Positions 44,210 to 54,519 of a DNA stretch of 64,000 nt are shown piece by piece. The notes under the pieces were generated by a model. It searched no databases. It had not been told where the DNA came from and saw nothing but the letters and a program-made list of their open reading frames with translations. Where the stretch lies: NCBI GenBank assembly GCA_001898995.1, contig MKVZ01000017.1:22062-86061 (forward strand), written 5' to 3'. This DNA comes from Rhizobiales bacterium 63-22 (GTDB lineage: Bacteria; Pseudomonadota; Alphaproteobacteria; Rhizobiales; Rhizobiaceae). Both the position numbers and the translations under genes were made by a program. Each line of letters starts with the position of its first letter. Positions within the stretch are counted from its first letter, which is position 1.

Positions 44210-44866
44210 ATGCGCTTCGACATGAACAGGCTCTCCGGGCAGGAACGCTACAAGATCATGGCGTCGTCCATCGTGCCGCGCCCCATAGCGTGGATCACCA
44301 GCATCTCCGCCGACGGCGTGCGCAATGCCGCGCCGTTCAGCTTCTTCAACATGATGGGCAACACGCCGCCGACGGTCGCCATCGGGCTGATGCCGCAGGA
44401 GGGCCGCCTCAAGGACACGGCCGCCAACATTCTCGCCACCGGCGAATTCGTCATCAATCTTGTGGACGAGGAAAATGCCGAGGCGATGAACATGACCTGC
44501 ATCGATGCGCCCGCCGACATTGATGAAATCGAGCTTGCCGGGCTTGCGGTGGCGCCTTCGGAAACGGTTGCCCCACCGCGCATCGCCTCCGCGCCGGTCT
44601 CGATGGAATGCCGGATGCTGAGCTCGGTCGTGACCGGTCCGCTGCAGACCATCGTGATCGGGCAGGTGACGATGGTACATATTCGCGACGAATTTGTGCT
44701 GGATGCGGAACGCTGCTATATCGACACGCCGCGGCTGGGGCTGGTCGCCCGCATGCACGGCAGCGGCGGCTATCTGCGATCGGGCGATTATTTCCAGATA
44801 GACCGGCCGACATGGAAAGACTACAGCGAAGACAAGGCGAGGCGGCCCAGGCTGTCGCCCGTCTGA
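44210..44866 (+). CDS. Flavin reductase-like FMN-binding protein
   Basis: The 218-residue protein has the flavin-reductase-domain pattern SIVPRPIAWITSISADGVRN, APFSFFNMMGNTPP and a C-terminal HGSGGYLR loop. Such proteins supply reduced flavin to monooxygenases or act as flavoprotein oxygenases themselves. No two-component monooxygenase large subunit is adjacent, and the fusion monooxygenase at 54.5 kb contains its own NAD(P)H site, so its partner is not clear. It starts 4 bases after the nitrilase stop. Confidence 0.86.
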   Translation: MRFDMNRLSGQERYKIMASSIVPRPIAWITSISADGVRNAAPFSFFNMMGNTPPTVAIGLMPQEGRLKDTAANILATGEFVINLVDEENAEAMNMTCIDAPADIDEIELAGLAVAPSETVAPPRIASAPVSMECRMLSSVVTGPLQTIVIGQVTMVHIRDEFVLDAERCYIDTPRLGLVARMHGSGGYLRSGDYFQIDRPTWKDYSEDKARRPRLSPV

Positions 44867-44892
44867 AATCGAGAATCAGCTCCGGGGCTGCA

Positions 44893-45561
44893 ATGACACG
44901 AGCGGAATCCGCCTATTTCAATCTGCGCAACGATATATTGCATGGGCGGCTCATTCCCGGTCAGCCGTTGCGGCTGGAATTCCTCAAGACACAGTATGGC
45001 CTCAGCTTCTCGCCGCTGCGCGAGGCGCTGAACCGGCTTCACGCGGAGCGGCTGGTGGTCAACGATCCGCCGCGCGGCTTCACCGTCGCGCCGGTTTCGC
45101 CGGCCGAGATGCACGACGTGATGGGCGTGCGCATCCTCATCGAAAGCGAGGCGCTGCGCCTGTCGGTCGAAAGGGGCGGCGACGACTGGGAGACCGAGCT
45201 GGTCGCCGCCTTCCACAAGCTCGACCTGCAGTCGCGCCGCATCCGGACAGAGGAACAGGCGGAGGACGACGAGGCGCTGATGCAGTTCGAGACGCGTCAT
45301 CACGAGTTCCACCGCGCGTTGCTGACTGCCTGCGGCTCGCCGCGCCTGATGGCGCTGTTCGAGCAGCTTTATGCGGAAACGCAGCGTTATCGCCTGCCGA
45401 TTTTCCGCGGCGATGGCCCGACCGCATCGGGCCGCGACCTTTCCGCCGAGCACAGCCAGATCATGGAAGCCGCCCTCGCGCGGCAGGCCGATATGGCGGT
45501 TCGCCTGCTTCAAATACACTACCACCGCACGGCCGAGGATATCGCTGGCTCCGCCCCCTGA
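44893..45561 (+). CDS. GntR-family (FCD) transcriptional regulator
   Basis: The 222-residue protein has an N-terminal winged helix (SAYFNLRNDILHGRLIPGQP, SFSPLREALNRLHAERLV) and a C-terminal all-helical FCD ligand domain with candidate metal-binding His residues (ETRHHEFHRAL). It is the last gene of the plus-strand operon and probably controls it in response to a carboxylic acid. The ATG at 44893 follows CGGGG. Confidence 0.88.
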   Translation: MTRAESAYFNLRNDILHGRLIPGQPLRLEFLKTQYGLSFSPLREALNRLHAERLVVNDPPRGFTVAPVSPAEMHDVMGVRILIESEALRLSVERGGDDWETELVAAFHKLDLQSRRIRTEEQAEDDEALMQFETRHHEFHRALLTACGSPRLMALFEQLYAETQRYRLPIFRGDGPTASGRDLSAEHSQIMEAALARQADMAVRLLQIHYHRTAEDIAGSAP

Positions 45562-45667
45562 TCCTTGCCGCCCGGTCTTCCCCGGCAGAGCGTTTTCCTC
45601 TTTCGCAGAGCCGGCCACATCGCGTCCGGCCGAACGAGATTCCGGCAAATTAGTTCACATATAAAAT

Positions 45668-45679
45668 TATGCTGTTGCA
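45668..45679 (+). promoter_or_regulatory. Sequence word shared with the iorA promoter
   Basis: TATGCTGTTGCA occurs here, 64 bases before the thioesterase ATG, and again at 57084-57095, where its first six bases form the iorA -10 box. Here no good -35 box lies at the right distance. The 181-base gap before the thioesterase gene holds no coding sequence. Confidence 0.45.
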
Positions 45680-45742
45680 TGTGTATGTGGATTTGCATTA
45701 TCGTCCGGGAGTGAATTTCAATAGGGATTTCAAATCTGAAGC

Positions 45743-46231
45743 ATGAACGAGCTTGTCCAGAAGAACAGTTCGGAACGGCCGGTGCCGCTTGCTCCCCACC
45801 AACTGGATGCGGGGCTGTGGTCCACGGACATCCGGATTCAGTTCGGCGATTGCGACCCGGCGGGGATCGTCTACACACCGCAGTTTTTCCACATCTTCAA
45901 TGTGGCGGTGGAGCGCTGGTATGAAGATGCGCTTGGCCTCGATTATTATGCCTTCATCCGCGACCGGCGCGTCGGGGTCGGCTATGTCAGCGCGCACGCG
46001 GATTTTTTCGTGCCGGGCAAGATGGGCAAGACACTTTCCGTTGCCATCAAGGTGGAGCGCGTCGGGACGTCGTCCTTCGTTCTCGTGCTGCACGCCTTTC
46101 AGGAGGGGCGGGAGGCGCTGCGCGGCCGGATGACGGTTGTCACCACCGATCTGGACAGGCACAGGCCCATCCCCATCCCGCAGGATTTGTGCGATGCGCT
46201 GCTCGCTTATATGGAAAGAAACGGGCGCTAA
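45743..46231 (+). CDS. Hotdog-fold acyl-CoA thioesterase (4-hydroxybenzoyl-CoA thioesterase type)
   Basis: The 162-residue protein has the motif FGDCDPAGIVYTPQFF, with catalytic Asp38 aligned to Asp17 of the Pseudomonas 4-hydroxybenzoyl-CoA thioesterase. It would release a hydroxylated aryl-CoA as the free acid, for example gentisyl-CoA to gentisate, or recover CoA from dead-end products. It begins a small plus-strand unit with two MarR genes. Confidence 0.88.
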   Translation: MNELVQKNSSERPVPLAPHQLDAGLWSTDIRIQFGDCDPAGIVYTPQFFHIFNVAVERWYEDALGLDYYAFIRDRRVGVGYVSAHADFFVPGKMGKTLSVAIKVERVGTSSFVLVLHAFQEGREALRGRMTVVTTDLDRHRPIPIPQDLCDALLAYMERNGR

Positions 46232-46252
46232 CCGGCCCGAGGGCCTTGAACC

Positions 46253-46741
46253 ATGGCTGACGACAACCCAGAAACGCAAGACGGACGCCGCAAGGCCGAA
46301 ACACGCGTCTGGCTACAGATTCTGACGCTTGAAAACGTGATCTTCACGAAGCTGAACAATGTGCTTCTGGCCGGGGTCGGGCTTTCCGTCGCGAAATTCG
46401 AGTTTCTGGCGCAGGTGGACCGTTATCCCGACGGCGTGACGCTGGGCGAGATTTCGCGGAACCTCAAGGTGACGAGCGGCAACGTCTCCGGTCTGGTGCG
46501 CCGTCTTCTGGCCGACCGGCTGATCACCAAGACCATGTCGGCGGCGGACCGGCGCTCCTTCATCGTCCGCTTCACGCCGCTCGGCCGCGAGACCTTCGAC
46601 AAGGCCAACGCGCTTCACGCCGCGACGCTGGGCGAGTGTTTCGCCGGGCTGCCGTTCGACGATCTGGAAAGCCTGCTGGCGCGGCTGCGGGGCCTCGCAA
46701 CGCATGTTCAGGGCCATGTGCAGAGGCAGACCGATGGCTAA
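46253..46741 (+). CDS. MarR-family regulator A
   Basis: The 162-residue winged-helix protein has SVAKFEFLAQVDRYPDG, LGEISRNLKVTSGNVSGLVR (recognition helix) and a DRRSF wing. It starts 21 bases after the thioesterase. Together with the regulator at 47.55 kb it forms a subgroup (T[SN]GN[VI][ST]GLV recognition helix). It is a candidate binder of the TTTTAA-TTAAAA sites. Confidence 0.88.
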   Translation: MADDNPETQDGRRKAETRVWLQILTLENVIFTKLNNVLLAGVGLSVAKFEFLAQVDRYPDGVTLGEISRNLKVTSGNVSGLVRRLLADRLITKTMSAADRRSFIVRFTPLGRETFDKANALHAATLGECFAGLPFDDLESLLARLRGLATHVQGHVQRQTDG

Positions 46742-47237
46742 TCCTGATCAGACGGTTCCCCAGCAGATCGGCGAGGAAGACGCGACCGGCGTTGCCCTGC
46801 TGCGGGAGCCGGACGATCTGCACGCCTATATACCGTATCTCCTGAACTGGCTGGCAAATCGCTGGAACCTCGACCAGAACCGGGAACTGAGCGAGCATGG
46901 CATCAATGCCACGGTCCTGCGCGCTCTTTCGGCGCTTCATATTTTCAGGCGTCTCACGGTCAACGAGATCGCCGCCTATACGATAGCTGAGCAGTCCAAT
47001 GCGAGCCGGACCATCGACAGCATGGTCTCGGCCGGGCTTGTCGAGCGACATATTTCGGAAAGCGACCTGCGCCGGCGCGACATCATGCTGACCGGGAAGG
47101 GCGAGGCGCTGCTGCGCCAGCTCTGGCCGGCCATGGTGCAGAACCATCGGCGCATGATCGCCGGCATTCCCAGGAAGGATCTCGATATCTGCATCGCCAC
47201 GATGCGGGCGATGATGCACAACCTGTCCGACGGGTGA
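46734..47237 (+). CDS. MarR-family regulator B
   Basis: The 167-residue winged-helix protein has IPYLLNWLANRWN, LTVNEIAAYTIAEQSNASRT and the wing LRRRDIMLTGKG. The ATG at 46734 overlaps the end of regulator A by 8 bases, so the two are translated together. It resembles the regulator at 62.2 kb more than its immediate neighbours (shared PYLxN...N, AEQSxxSRxxDS and RDxxxT patterns). Two MarR genes in one transcript is unusual. Confidence 0.87.
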   Translation: MANPDQTVPQQIGEEDATGVALLREPDDLHAYIPYLLNWLANRWNLDQNRELSEHGINATVLRALSALHIFRRLTVNEIAAYTIAEQSNASRTIDSMVSAGLVERHISESDLRRRDIMLTGKGEALLRQLWPAMVQNHRRMIAGIPRKDLDICIATMRAMMHNLSDG

Positions 47238-47552
47238 GCCCGGCCTTCGGAAGCGGCACGGTGCGCTTTGGCGTGAAACGGGAGCACATGGCCGCACCGC
47301 CGTGGCGCAGCGTGCCAATGCGGTGAAGAAGACCCCGCCGGTGCTGGACCGGTATATGGCGGCGCAGGGGCTGAAGGGAGCGGAGATTCCGGGCTCCATC
47401 GAGCGACACAGCGCATGCATCGCCGACGAGGTCCGGATAACCTGCTTCGCAATGCTGCCAGCCATTCCATTCAGGCTTGAAATATCGGCGTCCTGACGCA
47501 ATTGTCGTTCTGCCGCCATGCCAAATCATGCGGCGAGCGAAAGAGGTGGGCG
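47238..47552 (+). other. 315-base gap between MarR genes B and C
   Basis: I find no supported gene here. A 64-codon open frame (47302-47496) has no start signal or recognisable motif. The base composition stays GC-rich like coding DNA, so a decayed gene is possible, but nothing identifies it. The promoter for regulator C should lie in the last 80 bases. Confidence 0.4.
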
Positions 47553-48050
47553 ATGCCGGTGGATCTTGAAATCATAGTCGGGGAAGTGGACGACGGCGAA
47601 AAGCAGGAACTCCGCCTCTGGCTGCGCATGCTGGCGACGACGCGGCTCATATCGCAGGAAATCCGCCGCCGCCTGCGCAACGAGTTCGGCGCGACGCTGC
47701 CGCAATTCGACATTCTTGCCCAGCTTTACCGCGAGCCGAACGGCCTGCGGCTTGGCGAACTGTCGCGCCGAACCATGGTGACGAACGGCAACATTACCGG
47801 TCTTGTCGAGCGGCTGGAGGCGGACGGGCTGGTGCGCCGCGAAACGCCCGGCGACGACCGCCGCGTCACGGTCGCGCGGCTGACGGAAGCAGGACAGGCT
47901 ACTTTCGGCCGCATGGCGCGGGTGCATGAGGGCTGGCTGCGCGATCTGATGGCCGATGTCGATCACGACACGATCGGCGCTTTGCTAGTCGACATGAAGA
48001 AGATCAAGAATTCCGTCGAAAATCATCTTTCCGGCAACGGGGAAGAATAG
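47553..48050 (+). CDS. MarR-family regulator C
   Basis: The 165-residue winged-helix protein has LPQFDILAQLYREPNGLRLG, TNGNITGLVERLEADGLV and the DDRR wing. The ATG at 47553 has AGAGG upstream. It converges with the thiolase gene, 25 bases between stops, and is in the same subgroup as regulator A. Confidence 0.88.
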   Translation: MPVDLEIIVGEVDDGEKQELRLWLRMLATTRLISQEIRRRLRNEFGATLPQFDILAQLYREPNGLRLGELSRRTMVTNGNITGLVERLEADGLVRRETPGDDRRVTVARLTEAGQATFGRMARVHEGWLRDLMADVDHDTIGALLVDMKKIKNSVENHLSGNGEE

Positions 48051-48075
48051 CCGCCCGACGAGATATTGTGGAAGA

Positions 48076-49280
<1,205 letters not shown>

Positions 49281-49281
<1 letters not shown>

Positions 49282-51245
49282 CAATTTTCTCCGGTCTGGC
49301 GTGCCGCGAACATTGGCCCGCCCTTGACGGACGGAAATCCGTAGCCGTTGACGAGCACGAGGTCGATATCGTCGGGATGGCGGGCAATGCCGGCGTCGAG
49401 CAGGGCCTGACCCTCGCGCGCCATGACGCCGAGAAGCCGACGCATGATGTCCGCCTCGGTGAAGTTCGCCGGCGTGACGCCGTTTTGCGCACGCCATTCA
49501 TCGATCAGGGCGTGGACTTCCGGATCGCTGGCTTTCTCGCCGTCGCGATAGACATACCAGCCGCGCCCGGCCTTGCGTCCGAACCGGCCTGCCTCGCAAA
49601 GCCTGTCGGCCACATCGAAATAAGGCACGTTCGGATCGCGGCTGGCGGCAAGGCGCTTGCGCCGCGCCCAGGCGATTTCCAGCCCGGTCATGTCGTTGAC
49701 GGCGAAGAGGCCCATCGGAAAACCGTAATTTTCCATGGCGCGGTCGATGTCTTCGGGATAGGCGCCTTCGGCCAGCATGGCTTCGGCTTCCGCGCGATAG
49801 GCGGAAAAGATGCGGTTGCCGACGAAGCCTTCCGCGACGCCGGTGACGATGGGCAGCTTTTTGAGCCCGCGCACGAAAGCGATGCCGGTGGCGAGCGTCT
49901 CGTCCGAGGTCGCGGTGCAGCGCACCACTTCGGTGAGGCGCATGATGTTGGCCGGCGAGAAGAAATGCAGGCCGAGCACGCGGTCGGCGCGGTCCGTAAC
50001 GGCGGCAAGCGCATCGGGATCGAGATAGCTCGTATTGGTGGCGAGGATCGTCTCCGGCGGCAACAGGCCGTCCAGTGCGCGGAACAGGGCGGCCTTCACG
50101 TCGAAATCGTCGAACACCGCTTCGATAACGAGTTCCGCCGCCGCAAGTTCGGCCGGATCGGCGGTGGTGACGAGCCGGGCCTTCTGCGCCCCGGCGGCGT
50201 CCTGCGTCAGCTTTCCGACCGCGACCGCCTTGTCGATCAGCCCGGCGATGCGGGCGTGTCCCGCCTCGGCGGCCTGCCGGTCCTGTTCGTAGCCGATGAC
50301 GCGATAGCCGGCGGCAAGGCAGGCGGCGGCGATGCCCGCGCCCATCAGGCCGGTTCCGGCGATGCCGATGGTCGCAAGCGCGCGCGGTTCCGCGGTCAGG
50401 CCCTCGACCTTGCCGGCGGCGCGCTCGGCGAAAAACAGATGACGCAGCGCGGCCGCTTCCGCGCTGTCGCGCAGGCGCAGGAAGGTGGCGCGTTCTTCGG
50501 CCACGCCGTCATCGAAGGCGGCGGTGGCGGAAAGCGCAACCAGCCGCGCGGCTTCCTGCGGCGCGGTGGCGCCGCGCGCCTTTTTGACGATCAGCCGCCT
50601 TGCCTGTTCGAAGGCGTCGGCATCGAAGGTCGGAACCGGAAGCGCCGAGGTGTGGCGCAGCGGTTCGTCCGTCAGCGAAAGGGCGAAGGCGGCGGCTTCC
50701 TTGACGAGATCGTCACTGACGCGGTCGATCAGCCCGGCTTTCTGCGCCTCCGCCGCCGTCATGGCGCGGCCCGTCGCGATCATGTCGAGCGCGGTCGGTG
50801 CGCCGACGAGACGCGGCAGGCGCTGCGTGCCGCCGGCACCCGGCACGATGCCGAGCCTGACTTCCGGCAAGGCGAGGCTGGCCTTTGCGGCCGCGATGCG
50901 GCCATGCGCCGCCAGCGCCACTTCCAGTCCGCCGCCCAGCGCCGCACCGTTGAGCGCCGCGACGACCGGCTTGTCCGCGCCCTCGATCGCCGCGATGACG
51001 GAAGGCAATGCCGGCTCGACCACCGGCTTCCCGAACTCGCGGATATCCGCGCCGCCGATGAAGGTCTTTCCCGCGCCGGTGATCACCATGGCGCGGATGG
51101 CGCTGTCCGTTTGCGCATGGCGAAGCGCGGCGAGCAGCCCCGCCCGCACATCGGCCGATGTGGCGTTGACCGGGGGATTGTCGATCGTCGCGATCAGCAC
51201 GCCATCGGCCACGCTGCCGCGCACGCTATCGGAAAAAGCGGTCAT
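49281..51245 (-). CDS. Enoyl-CoA hydratase/3-hydroxyacyl-CoA dehydrogenase fusion (FadJ-like)
   Basis: The 654-residue protein has an N-terminal crotonase domain (1 to about 190; [12 protein letters not shown] and [15 protein letters not shown]), an NAD-binding domain from about residue 290 ([20 protein letters not shown]) and C-terminal 3-hydroxyacyl-CoA dehydrogenase domains ([16 protein letters not shown]). It hydrates and oxidises beta-oxidation intermediates. The ATG at 51245 has GAGG upstream and lies 7 bases after the RidA-like stop. In the operon it would handle the ring-opened dicarboxyl-CoA chain. Confidence 0.9.
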
Positions 51246-51252
51246 GGGAGCC

Positions 51253-51648
51253 TCAATCGGGGATGACGGCATGGGCCTGGATTTCGATCTTGGCACGGTC
51301 CTCGACCAGCGCCACGACCTGCACCGCCGCCATGGCCGGGAAATGCTTGCCGATGATGTCGCGATAGACGCGGCCGATGCTCTTGAGATTGGCGTTATAT
51401 TCGGCCTTGTCGGTGAAATACCACGTCATCGAGGTGATATGTTCCGGCCTGCCGCCGGCTTCGGCCAGCACATCCACGATGTTCTGTAGCGTCTGGCCGG
51501 TCTGCTCCACGAAATCGTCGGTCTCGAACTGCTGCTGCCCGTTCCAGCCGACCTGTCCGCCGATGAAGATCAGACGCCCGCGCGCCTCGACGCCGTTGGC
51601 ATATCCTATTGGGCGAGCCCAGCCCTGCGGCTGAAGAGTTTTGTGCAT
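51253..51648 (-). CDS. RidA-family protein lacking the carboxylate-binding arginine
   Basis: The 131-residue protein has the RidA trimer fold pattern ([36 protein letters not shown]). In archetypal RidA an Arg in the FPAR(S/T) turn holds the substrate carboxylate; here the turn reads FPAMAAV, with Met106. RidA hydrolyses enamines and imines. The monooxygenase/reductase of this operon is expected, on 2-aminobenzoyl-CoA, to give a cyclic enamine without a free carboxylate, so the missing Arg fits a CoA-ester substrate. This is inference. It lies 39 bases after the acyl-CoA dehydrogenase gene. Confidence 0.85.
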   Translation of the reverse strand: MHKTLQPQGWARPIGYANGVEARGRLIFIGGQVGWNGQQQFETDDFVEQTGQTLQNIVDVLAEAGGRPEHITSMTWYFTDKAEYNANLKSIGRVYRDIIGKHFPAMAAVQVVALVEDRAKIEIQAHAVIPD

Positions 51649-51687
51649 GTCGTGGTCTCCAGGGAAATCTTGGACGAAACGGGCGGA

Positions 51688-52866
51688 TCAGCCCGCTTTC
51701 ATGAGTTCGCGCGCGATAATGAGCTTCTGGACCTCCGTCGCGCCTTCATAGATGCGCAGCGCGCGGATTTCGCGGTAAAGCCGCTCGGCGATCTCGCCGC
51801 TCTTCACACCGCGCCCGCCGAACATCTGCACGGCGCGGTCGATGACGCCTTGCGCGTTTTCCGTCGCCACCATCTTGGCCATGGCGGCCTCCTTGGTGGT
51901 GTTCAGCTTCTGCACGTCGCGGCGCCAGGCGGCGCGATAGGTAAGAAGGGCGGCGGCGTCGATCTCTGTCGCCATGTCGCCAAGCGCCGCCTGCGTCAGT
52001 TGCAGGTCGCCGAGCGTCGCGCCGAACATCGGGCGGCTGCGTGCATGGGCGAGCGCTTCCGCCGCCGCGCGCCGCGCAAAGCCGAGGGCAGCGGCGGCGA
52101 CCGACGCGCGGAAGATGTCGAGCGTGCGCATGGCGATCTTGAAACCTTCGCCCGCAGCACCCAGGCGGCGGCCTGCGGGAATGCGGCACTCGTCGAAGCG
52201 GATCGTCGCCAGCGGGTGCGGCGCGATCACGTCGATGCGCTCGGCAATGGAAAAGCCCGGATCGTCGGCCAGGACCACGAAGGCCGAAATGCCGCGCGTG
52301 CCTGGCGCTTCGCCGGTGCGCGCGAAGACGGTGTAGACATCGGCGATGCCGCCATTGGAAATCCACGTCTTTTCGCCGTAGAGCACATAGTGATCGCCGT
52401 CCGGCCGGGCGGCGCAGCTCATGGCGGCGACGTCGGAGCCGGCCAGCTTTTCGGAGAGCGCGAAGGCCGAAATCCATTCCCCGCGCGCCACTTTCGGCAG
52501 CACGGCCTCCTTCAGTTCCTGCGAGCAGGTCAAGCTGATCGCGCCGGTGCCGAGCCCCTGCATGGCGAAGGCGAAGTCCGCCAGCCCGTCATGATAGGCA
52601 AGCGTTTCGCGCGCGATGCAGAGCCGGCGGGAATCGATGCCCTCGCCGCCGGCAAGGCTGACGGCGGCGTCCAGCAGCCCGGCCTCGCCCAGCGCGCGCA
52701 CCAGCGCGCGGCAGGCGGCATCCGTATCGGCGTGATCGACGGCGGCAAGCGCCGGGCTTGCGGCAAAGGCGTCGAGCTTCGCCGCCCATTCGCCATGCGC
52801 CGCGTCGAAGAACGGCCAGTCGAGATGATCGCGCGCCAAAGCGGGCGCCGGTTTTGTGTCGCTCAT
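51688..52866 (-). CDS. Acyl-CoA dehydrogenase family flavoprotein
   Basis: The 392-residue protein has the FAD/substrate motifs [14 protein letters not shown] and [15 protein letters not shown], and the C-terminal catalytic Glu in [14 protein letters not shown]. It would introduce a double bond into a cyclic or linear acyl-CoA of the pathway. The gene is 4 bases after the crotonase stop and belongs to the operon led by the monooxygenase fusion. Confidence 0.9.
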   Translation of the reverse strand: MSDTKPAPALARDHLDWPFFDAAHGEWAAKLDAFAASPALAAVDHADTDAACRALVRALGEAGLLDAAVSLAGGEGIDSRRLCIARETLAYHDGLADFAFAMQGLGTGAISLTCSQELKEAVLPKVARGEWISAFALSEKLAGSDVAAMSCAARPDGDHYVLYGEKTWISNGGIADVYTVFARTGEAPGTRGISAFVVLADDPGFSIAERIDVIAPHPLATIRFDECRIPAGRRLGAAGEGFKIAMRTLDIFRASVAAAALGFARRAAAEALAHARSRPMFGATLGDLQLTQAALGDMATEIDAAALLTYRAAWRRDVQKLNTTKEAAMAKMVATENAQGVIDRAVQMFGGRGVKSGEIAERLYREIRALRIYEGATEVQKLIIARELMKAG

Positions 52867-52870
52867 CGGC

Positions 52871-53734
52871 TCAGTTTCCCTCGAAGGCCGGCTTGCGCTT
52901 GGCGGCGAAAGCCTCGAAGGCGCGCCGGAAATCCTGCGTGGCCATGCAGATCGCCTGCGCCTGCGCTTCGGATTCCACCAGTTCGTCGATACCCATCGCC
53001 CATTCCTGATTGAGCATGGTCTTGGTCATGCCATGCGCGAACCACGGGCCGTCAGCGATGGAACGCGCCATCGCCTCCGCCTTGCCGATCAGCTCGGCCT
53101 GCGGATGCAGTCCGTTGAAGAAACCCCAGCGCTCGCCTTCCTCCGCGCTCATGACACGGCCGGTATAGAGCAGTTCCGCCGCGCGGCCCTGGCCGATGAG
53201 CCTCGGCAGGATGCCGCAGGCGCCCATGTCCGCGCCCGCCAACCCGACGCGGGTGAACAGGAAGGCGGTCCTGGCTTCGGGCGTCGCAAGCCGCAGGTCC
53301 GACGCCACGGCGAGGATCGCGCCCGCGCCGGCGCAGATGCCGTCCACCGCCGAAACGATCTGCTGCGGGCATTTGCGCATCGCCTTGACCACGTCGCCCG
53401 TCATGCGGGTGAAAGCCAGAAGGTCGGGCATGCTCATATGCGTCAGCGGCTCGATGATCTCGAACACGTCGCCGCCGGAGGAGAAATTGCCGCCCGCGCC
53501 GGTGATCACCACGGCGCGCACGTCGGAGGCGTAGACGAGATCGCGGAACAGGTCGCGCAGTTCGGCATAGCTCTCGAAGGTGAGCGGGTTCTTACGATCG
53601 GGACGGTTGAGCGTCAGCGTGGCGACACGGCCGTCCTCGCTGGTTTGCCAGAGAAAATGCTTCGCCCGATAATCCCTGTACGGCTTCAGGTTGGAAGCCA
53701 TCGAAACGCGCCCGCCGTTCATCTTGTCACTCAT
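52871..53734 (-). CDS. Crotonase-family enoyl-CoA hydratase or ring-opening hydrolase
   Basis: The 287-residue protein has oxyanion-hole loops [13 protein letters not shown] and [18 protein letters not shown], and the segment [18 protein letters not shown] in place of the usual catalytic Glu region. The atypical residues suggest a specialised reaction such as hydrolytic ring opening of a cyclic beta-keto acyl-CoA (BadI-like) rather than simple hydration. It overlaps the preceding SDR stop by 4 bases. Confidence 0.86.
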   Translation of the reverse strand: MSDKMNGGRVSMASNLKPYRDYRAKHFLWQTSEDGRVATLTLNRPDRKNPLTFESYAELRDLFRDLVYASDVRAVVITGAGGNFSSGGDVFEIIEPLTHMSMPDLLAFTRMTGDVVKAMRKCPQQIVSAVDGICAGAGAILAVASDLRLATPEARTAFLFTRVGLAGADMGACGILPRLIGQGRAAELLYTGRVMSAEEGERWGFFNGLHPQAELIGKAEAMARSIADGPWFAHGMTKTMLNQEWAMGIDELVESEAQAQAICMATQDFRRAFEAFAAKRKPAFEGN

Positions 53735-54519
53735 CCTGCCAGAACCTCCCCACCGGCGACCGCAATCGCCTGCCCGTTGATCGATTGTGCGCCGGGCGTC
53801 GCCAGCCAGAAGACGGTGTCGGCCACTTCCTCCGGCCGGACCAGCCGCCCCTGCGGATTGGCCTTCACGAACTCGCCCAGAGCTTCCTCAGGCGTGCGCC
53901 CGGTCTTCTGCACGATTTCGTCGATGGACCGGGCGATGATCGGCGTGTCGGTGAAGCCGGGGCACACCGCATTGACGGTGATGCCCTTCTTCGCCAGTTC
54001 CAGCGCCAGCGCGCGCGTGAGGCCCACGACGCCGTGCTTCGCCGCGCAATAGGCCGACACATAGGCATAGCCGGTGAGGCCCGCCGTGGACGCGACATTG
54101 ATGATGCGCCCGCCTTCGCCGCCGGCCTTGAGGTCCGGCAGGACGGCCTGCGTGACATTGAAGACGCCGCCGAGATCGACGGCGATCACATGGTTCCACA
54201 TGTCTGGCGTGGTCTTGTCGAATGGGGCGCTTGGCGCCTCGCCGGCATTGTTGACCAGAATGGCGACCGGACCGAAGGCGGCCCGCGCCGATTTCAGCCC
54301 TGTTTCGATGGCCGCGCGGTCGGTGACGTCGAAACCGGAGACGATGTGGGCCTGCGCCGCGCCGAGCGTGGCCGCGACGGTCTCCAGCGGCTCGCGCCGC
54401 CTGCCGGCCAGCGTGACGTGCGCGCCGGCGCGCGCCAGCCGCGCCGCGATCGCCGCGCCGATGCCGCCGCCGGCACCCGTGACGAGCGCATGACGCCCGG
54501 AAAGCGCGTTCTCCGTCAT
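53731..54519 (-). CDS. Short-chain dehydrogenase/reductase
   Basis: The 262-residue classical SDR has the cofactor motif [19 protein letters not shown], and the catalytic Tyr-Lys in [12 protein letters not shown] likely job is reducing the 5-oxo group, or oxidising the matching alcohol, of the cyclohexene-carboxyl-CoA made by the fusion enzyme. It overlaps both neighbours by 4 bases (ATGA), a sign of tight coupling. Confidence 0.9.
   Translation of the reverse strand: MTENALSGRHALVTGAGGGIGAAIAARLARAGAHVTLAGRRREPLETVAATLGAAQAHIVSGFDVTDRAAIETGLKSARAAFGPVAILVNNAGEAPSAPFDKTTPDMWNHVIAVDLGGVFNVTQAVLPDLKAGGEGGRIINVASTAGLTGYAYVSAYCAAKHGVVGLTRALALELAKKGITVNAVCPGFTDTPIIARSIDEIVQKTGRTPEEALGEFVKANPQGRLVRPEEVADTVFWLATPGAQSINGQAIAVAGGEVLAG

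Noticed and set aside
47302..47496. Small open frame between MarR genes B and C
   Set aside because: No binding site, no conserved motif, and composition like that of neighbouring shadow frames. Left as an unexplained gap.
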